This document shows, one piece after another, positions 5,129 to 9,885 of a stretch of 9,885 nt of DNA. The translations under genes and the position numbers were made by a program. Location: positions 1 to 9,885 of the forward strand of contig DAOUMU010000392.1 of the NCBI GenBank assembly GCA_034409055.1. The letters run 5' to 3'. This DNA comes from DAOUMU01 sp034409055. GTDB taxonomy: Bacteria; Chloroflexota; Anaerolineae; 4572-78; J111. The notes below the pieces were generated by a model, which saw nothing but the letters and a program-made list of their open reading frames with translations, had not been told where the DNA came from and searched no databases. The number at the start of each line of letters is the position of its first letter. The first letter of the stretch is position 1.

Positions 5129-7585
5129 TCAAGCGGTGGAAGAGAAGCCAAGTTCACCTTTTTGCCATGAAACCAGAATTGGCACAGCGTTAAAGATGGA
5201 AGAGTAAGTTCCGGTGACAATGCCAACCAGAATAATCGTAATGAATTGTCTGATTGTGCCTCCGCCAAACATAAGAATGGCTATAACCACAAATATCGTG
5301 CTGACTGAAGTGACCAGGCTGCGGTTGAGCGTTTCAAGCACACTACGATTGCAGACGACCTCAAAAGATTCAGTTCTTCGCCGGGGTAGGTTCTCACGAA
5401 GACGGTCGAAAACAATGATACTGTCGTGAACTGAATAACCAATGACGGTTAAAATAGCTGTTAAGAAAAGGGCATCAACTTCCCAACCGAGCACAATCCC
5501 GGCTATAGCAAAAAGACCGGCTGTGACCAATATGTCGTGCACCATAGCCACGACAGCGGCCACCCCATAGCGGAAGGCATTGACCACAGAGCGAAAGGCA
5601 AAGACGAGAAAAAGCAGAATCGCTAAGGCCGCTGCGCCAACTGCATAGCTGCCAGCCCTGGTGACCTCCTGGCCAATGGTTGGACCAACGGAGTCAACCC
5701 GAAGTTCCTGAAAATCGCCCAATTCGGTTGTGAGCTTATCTTGGAGAGTCGACTTGGCTTCGTCTTCCAAAAACTTCGAGCGAATGATAATGGTTTCTTG
5801 ACTTAATTGTTCGGAGGTGGTCACCATCGTGTCTTTAAAATCAAGGCCGTTATAAGTAAAATCAGTAAAAATCTTGCGCACTTCGGCCGGCTGCACTGCC
5901 TGGTTAAATTGCAGTTCCATCAATGAGCCACCAGTGAAATCGATACTAAGCTTTAGAGGTGTACCAAATTGAGCAGTGGCAAACCCCATCCCAATCAGGC
6001 CACAAGCAATAAGAATCGTCGAGAAAATGTAGTACCATTTCCGCTTACCCACAATGTCAAACAAACCGGAAACCCAGCCCGGCGCAGTTTTTTGAGATTC
6101 TGCTTGCAGGTTAATCCCCATCAATAGATTATTATTCTTTAAGTCTTCGCCGGATAAGCCTAACATAAAGCGGAGAAAGGCCCGGGTAACTGTCACGGCG
6201 GTAAAGATATTGGTCACCACACCGAGAGCCAGGGTAATGGCAAACCCTTTGACAATGCTGGCCCCAAAGTTTGAACCAAACCAGAAGAGAATGGCGCAGG
6301 TGATGAGCGTGCTTAGGGCTGAGTCGCGAATGGATGGCCAGGCTCGGCTGAAGCCAAGCTCCATAGCTAACTTTAAGCTGCGTCCGGCTCGTAACTCCTC
6401 TTTCAGCCGCTCGAAAACCAAAATATTGGCGTCAACCGCCATACCCAATGATAGAATAAAGCCGGTGATGGCTGGCAAAGTGAGGGTAACCGGAATGATT
6501 TTGTAGAGGGCAAAGTTGAGCAAGCCATAAACAATCATGGCCAGGGCGGCCATAAAGCCGGGTAAGCGGTAATAAACGATCATGAAAAGCAAAACAACAA
6601 TCAAGCCGATGGTACCAGCTCGAATACTTTTTTGCACGGAGTCCTGCCCCAGGGTTGGTCCAACAGTCCGGTTTTCAACTATTTTGAGCGGTACGGGCAA
6701 GGCACCATAACGTAGTTGAATGGCCAGAGCCTGGCCTTCTTCCAGACCGGCATTACCCAGAGATATGGTGCCTCGAGTGTCAATTCTGGCATTAACGGTG
6801 GGACAGGAAAGAACGATCTTATCCAGGACAATACATAGAAAACTGCCAATGTTAGCCCCTGTATATTCGCCAAAGCGTTGTCCTCCCTCTGACTTCAGGC
6901 TAAAGTTGATTTCTACGACACGGGTATTGGGATTCATGCCGGCGTTGCTCACCTCATCCAGGTCGCTGCCGGTGATAACCGTTTCGTAAACTTGGTCTGA
7001 CTCAGGAGCGCCTTCCTGCTCATCTGGGGGAGAGGTTTCGGTAGCCGGTTCTGCTTCGGTTGAAGGTTCAGTGTCTGGGGATCGACCACCACCAAAGGTG
7101 GTTTGGATGACTGTCCCCTCAGGAATGGGGACACGGCCTGCATCCACAAATTCCAATAGACCCGTTTCTCGAATTGTTCGAATGGCCAATTCGGGATCGG
7201 AGATGCCCGGCAATTCGACAATGATACGATTGCTGCCCTGAAGCTGCACTAACGGTTCGGTCACGCCCAAACCGTTAACCCGATTATCGACCACAATTCG
7301 GGCCGCTTCCATGGCCCCTGCTGTTAATTCCTGAGTTTCGGGTAAATCGGCTTCCAGCACGACTTGTAAACCGCCTTGCAAGTCCAGACCCTGATGTACT
7401 TTAATGCTGCGTTGTTGGCTGCCTTGCCAGAATAGTAAGGCTGCCCAGCCGGGGGTTGGTTCCTGAGCCGCACTACTTTCCGTCTCAGGCGGGAAGGTAT
7501 ATTCTAAGGTGGAGGTGTTAATCCACATTAAAACACCGGTTAGTAATAAAATACCGATCAGAATGCTGATGTTACGTTGTTCCAT
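5129..7585 (-). CDS. secDF: fused protein-export membrane protein SecDF
   Basis: At 818 residues this is SecD and SecF in one chain. It pulls pre-proteins out of the SecYEG channel on the outer face of the membrane, powered by the proton gradient. The SecD half has a first membrane segment (7-22), the GLDLQGG motif (66-72), the P1 periplasmic domain, and a five-helix bundle from about 322 with GMAVDANILVFERLKEEL (381-398). The SecF half starts near 505, with a membrane helix at about 518-537, DFTGGSLMELQF (549-560), VGPTIGQEV (633-641) and GYSVHDSIIVFDRLREN (716-732). D385 and D721 are the membrane acidic residues expected for proton use. Residues 166-200 form an acidic, Thr/Pro/Glu-rich low-complexity insert in P1. 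The ATG has only a weak GAGG upstream. It follows lgt by 141 bases, so it may be co-transcribed. YajC is not beside it. Confidence 0.97.
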   Translation of the reverse strand: MEQRNISILIGILLLTGVLMWINTSTLEYTFPPETESSAAQEPTPGWAALLFWQGSQQRSIKVHQGLDLQGGLQVVLEADLPETQELTAGAMEAARIVVDNRVNGLGVTEPLVQLQGSNRIIVELPGISDPELAIRTIRETGLLEFVDAGRVPIPEGTVIQTTFGGGRSPDTEPSTEAEPATETSPPDEQEGAPESDQVYETVITGSDLDEVSNAGMNPNTRVVEINFSLKSEGGQRFGEYTGANIGSFLCIVLDKIVLSCPTVNARIDTRGTISLGNAGLEEGQALAIQLRYGALPVPLKIVENRTVGPTLGQDSVQKSIRAGTIGLIVVLLFMIVYYRLPGFMAALAMIVYGLLNFALYKIIPVTLTLPAITGFILSLGMAVDANILVFERLKEELRAGRSLKLAMELGFSRAWPSIRDSALSTLITCAILFWFGSNFGASIVKGFAITLALGVVTNIFTAVTVTRAFLRFMLGLSGEDLKNNNLLMGINLQAESQKTAPGWVSGLFDIVGKRKWYYIFSTILIACGLIGMGFATAQFGTPLKLSIDFTGGSLMELQFNQAVQPAEVRKIFTDFTYNGLDFKDTMVTTSEQLSQETIIIRSKFLEDEAKSTLQDKLTTELGDFQELRVDSVGPTIGQEVTRAGSYAVGAAALAILLFLVFAFRSVVNAFRYGVAAVVAMVHDILVTAGLFAIAGIVLGWEVDALFLTAILTVIGYSVHDSIIVFDRLRENLPRRRTESFEVVCNRSVLETLNRSLVTSVSTIFVVIAILMFGGGTIRQFITIILVGIVTGTYSSIFNAVPILVSWQKGELGFSSTA

Positions 7586-7634
7586 AAAAGTAATGCCTCT
7601 ACGAATTCAATTTCACAAGTTAATTTTTGCTTTG

Positions 7635-7700
7635 ACCAGGTTGTATGCCTCACCTGGTTCGGCTTGGCGACGGTGGTTTTTTGGAGTAAACCAAGTCGCC
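7635..7700 (-). other. two hairpins in the lgt-secDF gap (possible secDF leader)
   Basis: On the minus strand, GGCGAC (7700-7695) pairs with GTCGCC (7671-7666) and encloses a GGTTT/AAACC inner stem. A second hairpin follows: ACCAGG/CCTGGT at 7658-7653 and 7640-7635, with a 12-base loop. Neither is followed by a T-run, so they are not plain terminators. They lie in the 141-base gap before secDF and could control or stabilise its part of the transcript. Confidence 0.35.
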
Positions 7701-7726
7701 GTTGATGATGGTTCTCGTTATTGATC

Positions 7727-8653
7727 TTACCTTCTGGCAGGACGACGGCGTTTGGGTTGAACAGCGGGATGAGTTTCCGGATTGGTAGCCAGTTCTGGTC
7801 GCTGACGGCGGTAATACATCAAACCCAGGCCAACCAATATTAAAATGATACTCACAATTTGGGCCGTGGGAATACCGGAAATGATCCAGGCATCAGGTCG
7901 TAACATTTCGACTAAGATGCGTCCCACCGGATACCAGACTAAATAGAGTGAGGTGATGTCGCCATCAAACAATTTGCTGGCATATTTGCGCCCCACCCAC
8001 ATGAGCAGAACAAAGCCGATCACATTCCAAAGCGATTCGTACAGAAAGACAGGGTGGAAGGTCGTATCCAGCGGGTAGGCGGTTAAATCATTATAGGGTG
8101 GAATACGTTGGTTAACATTGGTGATGGTAATACCCCAGGGCAAATCGGTGGGCGGACCGTAAAGCTCTTGATTGAAAAAGTTACCCCAACGGCCAATGGC
8201 CTGAGCCAATAACATACCTGGGGCAGCATTGTCCAGCCAACGCCACGGGTTTAGCTGATAGCGGCGGGTGTAGATGACGATTGCTAAAATACCCCCCAGA
8301 ATTGCCCCAAAAATACCAATGCCACCTTCCCAGATCATTAAGGCAGTTGGAAAGGGCACGGCTACGCCAAATACGGTTAGCTCTGTAAAAGGTTGTTCAA
8401 AAAAATAATAGTTGAAGCCTCGGCTGGCTCCCGATGGTGTAGAAAGGACGTGATACAGACGAGCTCCCAAAATGCCCAGAATCAAACACCAGATAAGGAT
8501 GTTCCAGGCATGCTCTGGATCTTCTTTTTTACGCTTGGCTTCAATAGCAGTAATGTAAGCAGCAAGTAGGGCCCCACCCACAATTAATAGGCCATACCAG
8601 CGCACAACAAAGGGCCCGGCTTGAAACAAGATTGGATCGGTAGGGGATGGCAT
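7727..8653 (-). CDS. lgt: prolipoprotein diacylglyceryl transferase
   Basis: Lgt moves a diacylglyceryl group from phosphatidylglycerol to the lipobox cysteine of prolipoproteins, the first step of lipoprotein maturation in the cytoplasmic membrane. The 308-residue protein is strongly hydrophobic with about seven membrane segments. It carries the family signature GRWGNFFNQELYG (154-166), whose R155, N158 and E163 match E. coli R143, N146 and E151 in spacing. Also present are HPVFLYESLWN (200-210) and GRILVEMLRPD (244-254) with R245. The loop before GGIGIFGAILGG reads MIWEGG, with E109 where E. coli has H103, as in Gram-positive type Lgt. The C-terminus is a basic tail (KRRRPARR). The ATG has AAGGAG five to six bases upstream. 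It is the first gene of the unit with secDF, which exports the precursors Lgt modifies. Confidence 0.97.
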   Translation of the reverse strand: MPSPTDPILFQAGPFVVRWYGLLIVGGALLAAYITAIEAKRKKEDPEHAWNILIWCLILGILGARLYHVLSTPSGASRGFNYYFFEQPFTELTVFGVAVPFPTALMIWEGGIGIFGAILGGILAIVIYTRRYQLNPWRWLDNAAPGMLLAQAIGRWGNFFNQELYGPPTDLPWGITITNVNQRIPPYNDLTAYPLDTTFHPVFLYESLWNVIGFVLLMWVGRKYASKLFDGDITSLYLVWYPVGRILVEMLRPDAWIISGIPTAQIVSIILILVGLGLMYYRRQRPELATNPETHPAVQPKRRRPARR

Positions 8654-8697
8654 ATCTTCTCCTTTTGTATGATCTGGATGACTGCAAAGCAGGGTGT

Positions 8698-8725
8698 ATT
8701 ATAGCACAGATACTATTAGACACAA
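8698..8725 (-). promoter_or_regulatory. promoter of lgt (and probably secDF)
   Basis: On the minus strand, a perfect TATAAT (8703-8698) is preceded by TGC, making an extended -10 (TGCTATAAT). TTGTGT (8725-8720) lies 16 bp upstream. A start near 8691 leaves a leader of about 38 bases before the lgt ATG, with a good ribosome site. An inverted repeat, TCAACCG/CGGTTGA (8745-8751, 8754-8760), lies about 20 bp upstream of the -35 and could bind a regulator. Confidence 0.7.
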
Positions 8726-8732
8726 TCAACAA

Positions 8733-9153
8733 AGTGGTTTTATCTCAACCGCCCGGTTGATACTGGATTCTACCCCACACAAACAGGAAAAACAAACATA
8801 GCCCGCCAAAGGGCCGACCTGGTACAAGAGACACCGGCACTACCGGCGTTCACTTTAAGGACGGTTTTCCTATCTGGAGCAGGTGTACAGCCATGTCCCT
8901 CCCCCTTATTTCAACATTGACAAAGTATAGAGAGAAGATCAAAAATTCTTAAACTTTCTGCAAAACGTGTAGATGGCAAAAGAGTGGTTGATGTGAAGTT
9001 TAAAGTGGGGAAGAAACGTTTTGTCTATTGCGTCTAATATAGAATAAAGTATAATCAATAGAACCTTTGTAAGGGCTGTTACCTATTTGACCTGCCGATT
9101 GTGTTAGAATTTTGACGAAAATTAGCAATATAACTTAATATCATAGGAATTTT
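8733..9153. other. noncoding stretch upstream of lgt
   Basis: No gene is supported here. Besides the TCAACCG/CGGTTGA inverted repeat (8745-8760) there is a direct repeat of ACCGGC near 8830-8850. An AT-rich part from about 8930 contains one promoter-like site. A start-less open frame at 8921-9037, with a Lys/Val-rich reading (GKRVVDVKFKVGKKRFVYCV), might be a gene remnant, but it has no start codon or ribosome site. Confidence 0.5.
9028..9055 (+). promoter_or_regulatory. candidate promoter facing the thioredoxin-like gene
   Basis: TTGCGT (9028-9033) and a perfect TATAAT (9050-9055) are 16 bp apart. A start near 9062 would give a leader of about 340 bases that runs through both palindromic elements (9154-9296 and 9310-9361) before reaching the thioredoxin-like gene. 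I see no closer promoter with a good -10. Confidence 0.4.
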
Positions 9154-9296
9154 GTAACTACCTACCATGTCATTCTGAACGAGCGCAGCGAGTGAAGAAT
9201 CCCCAGGGTTTTGGTAAAGTAGACCTCTTTTGGGCCAACGTTTCGGAGATTCCTCGTCGCTGCGCTTCTCGGAATGACATGAGGGTAGGCAGTTAC
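9154..9296. repeat. 143-bp MITE-like element with long terminal inverted repeats
   Basis: The ends pair as GTAACTACCTACC plus ATGTCATTC on the left and GAATGACAT plus GGGTAGGCAGTTAC on the right, differing by one base and a 3-base insertion. Just inside are CGAGCGCAGCGAGTGAAGAATC-type and GATTCCTCGTCGCTGCGC-type arms, again imperfect inverses. This CATTCTGA...GAATGACA form is familiar as a dispersed intergenic repeat in several bacterial phyla. No open frame lies inside, so any movement would need a transposase supplied from elsewhere. Confidence 0.75.
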
Positions 9297-9309
9297 GGAA
9301 TTTTCTTTT

Positions 9310-9361
9310 TGTAGACCCCGCATCCCTATGCAGGGTCGGGCATAGGGATGCCCTCTCTACA
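9310..9361. repeat. 52-bp palindromic repeat
   Basis: GCATCCCTATGC (9320-9331) pairs perfectly with GCATAGGGATGC (9340-9351) around an 8-base loop, and the ends TGTAGA (9310-9315) and TCTACA (9356-9361) also pair. The TGTAGA...TCTACA frame with a variable palindromic core is a known style of intergenic repeat in Chloroflexota and cyanobacteria. It lies 45 bases before the thioredoxin-like ATG and would form a strong hairpin in that transcript. Confidence 0.75.
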
Positions 9362-9405
9362 GAGGGATAAATTTATGATTGTGCAGGGAGAATAGGTTGA
9401 TCAGC

Positions 9406-9666
9406 ATGAAACCAGTTTTAAAAGTATTTGTCGCAGAGCATTGCCCTGGTTGCAATGAGGCTCGAACCGTTGTCACCCGTATTGAACGGGATTATCCCGA
9501 TATCACTGTAGAAATCGTCGACATCAATGACAGTCAGGTTGTTATTCCCGAGGCGGTTTTTGCGACCCCAACTTTTATGCTTAACAATCGCATTGTTTCT
9601 TTGGGGAACCCTCATCCAGATCAGATTGCCAGGTGGGTAGAAGAGGCGATGGCATACCCTACCTGA
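9406..9666 (+). CDS. small thioredoxin/glutaredoxin-like protein with a CPGC motif
   Basis: The protein is 86 residues from ATG 9406. It begins with a beta strand (VLKVFVA) leading into the redox motif C13-P-G-C16 at the head of a helix. A second strand (ITVEIVDIND) follows, then FATPTFMLNN with the cis-proline P55 expected opposite the active site, and a closing helix (PDQIARWVEEAMA). This is the minimal thioredoxin fold. Both cysteines are present, so dithiol-disulfide exchange is likely, but the partner is unknown. Start choice: TTG 9397, three codons earlier, has GGGAG six bases upstream, while ATG 9406 has the same site 15 bases away. I list the ATG for its family-like MKPVLKVFVA start, but the TTG may be the real one. 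It stands alone, with no reductase beside it. Confidence 0.85.
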   Translation: MKPVLKVFVAEHCPGCNEARTVVTRIERDYPDITVEIVDINDSQVVIPEAVFATPTFMLNNRIVSLGNPHPDQIARWVEEAMAYPT

Positions 9667-9679
9667 GAAATCAGGTAGG
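9658..9679 (+). other. perfect hairpin with GAAA loop over the stop codon
   Basis: CCTACCTGA (9658-9666) pairs with TCAGGTAGG (9671-9679) around a GAAA tetraloop of the stable GNRA class. The left arm contains the last two codons and the TGA stop of the thioredoxin-like gene. With no T-run after it, it may protect the mRNA end or slow the ribosome rather than terminate transcription. Confidence 0.6.
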
Positions 9680-9761
9680 ACACGATGATTGAATTGGCAA
9701 TTTGCCGACCATAGAGCCTCTGTTCGCCCTCTGGAATCCCTACTATCAAATTGTCTTACCT

Positions 9762-9794
9762 AACCTGGACAAGCCAGAACCAAACAGGTTTTTT
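9762..9794 (+). terminator. possible weak terminator after the thioredoxin-like gene
   Basis: AACCTG (9762-9767) pairs with CAGGTT (9785-9790), followed by Ts to 9794. The loop is long at 17 bases, and a competing CTGG/CCAG hairpin (9765-9768, 9774-9777) overlaps it, so efficiency is doubtful. Confidence 0.35.
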
Positions 9795-9800
9795 CTTTAT

Positions 9801-9830
9801 CCACGAATTAACACGAATTTTCACTAATTT
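9801..9830. repeat. 10-bp-periodic intergenic repeat
   Basis: Three tandem 10-base units, CCACGAATTA, ACACGAATTT and TCACTAATTT, share a CACNAATT core. This type, often read as AATTCGTGTTAATTCGTGG on the other strand, is widely dispersed between genes in several phyla. Confidence 0.7.
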
Positions 9831-9865
9831 TTGTAAGGCTCAAGATGATGTTGAACAAATCTATA

Positions 9866-9885
9866 GGACGCTGATTAACGCAGGT
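9866..9885. repeat. start of a second 10-bp-periodic repeat, cut by the window edge
   Basis: GGACGCTGATTAACGCAGGT shows ACGCTGATTA followed by ACGCAGGT, a 10-base step of the ACGCNGATTA type often found as intergenic repeats. It runs off the window, so its extent is unknown. Confidence 0.5.

Noticed and set aside
6210..6506. 98-codon + strand frame inside secDF, and similar antisense frames
   Set aside because: These are opposite-strand shadows of a well-conserved membrane protein gene, with no ribosome sites.
8893..8952. 19-codon ATG frame with a weak AGGTG upstream
   Set aside because: Length and weak ribosome site are within chance expectation.
9379..9405. TTG 9379 as start of the thioredoxin-like gene
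   Set aside because: It adds residues (MCRENRLIS) with no ribosome site before the TTG. TTG 9397 or ATG 9406 fits better.

Overview
The window looks like chromosomal DNA of a moderate-GC member of the Chloroflexota (Anaerolineae/Caldilineae-like). I infer this from three things: an archaeal-type mevalonate trio in an otherwise bacterial setting, a GAF-histidine kinase of the style common there, and gaps filled with several families of short palindromic repeats. No rRNA or tRNA marker gene is present, so the assignment is an inference.

Layout: 1-667 has no convincing gene. It holds a compact set of nested inverted repeats (270-529) that folds like a structured RNA on the + strand, then a long hairpin (577-632). 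668-3387 is a minus-strand operon read HMG-CoA synthase, acetoacetyl-CoA thiolase, DUF35 Zn-ribbon/OB-fold protein, the archaeal set for entering the mevalonate pathway. Its promoter (3489-3517) is followed at once by a 16-bp perfect palindrome overlapping a terminator-like hairpin (3443-3476), an arrangement that suggests attenuation or an operator. A divergent promoter (3589-3617) drives a soluble GAF sensor histidine kinase (3650-4912) with no response regulator beside it. A bidirectional terminator (4942-4974) separates it from the convergent unit.

5129-8653 is a second minus-strand unit: lgt (prolipoprotein diacylglyceryl transferase), then a fused secDF. Both act on exported proteins at the cytoplasmic membrane. 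A mobile-looking repeat with 7-bp periodicity (4979-5126) lies just past the secDF stop. A good extended -10 promoter sits upstream of lgt.

8733-9405 is mostly noncoding: an AT-rich stretch with a candidate promoter, a 143-bp inverted-repeat element (9154-9296) and a 52-bp palindrome (9310-9361). A small CPGC thioredoxin-like protein follows (9406-9666), with a perfect GAAA-loop hairpin over its stop codon. The right edge carries 10-bp-periodic intergenic repeats. The points most worth a second look are the structured element at 270-529, the archaeal-type mevalonate operon, and its leader.
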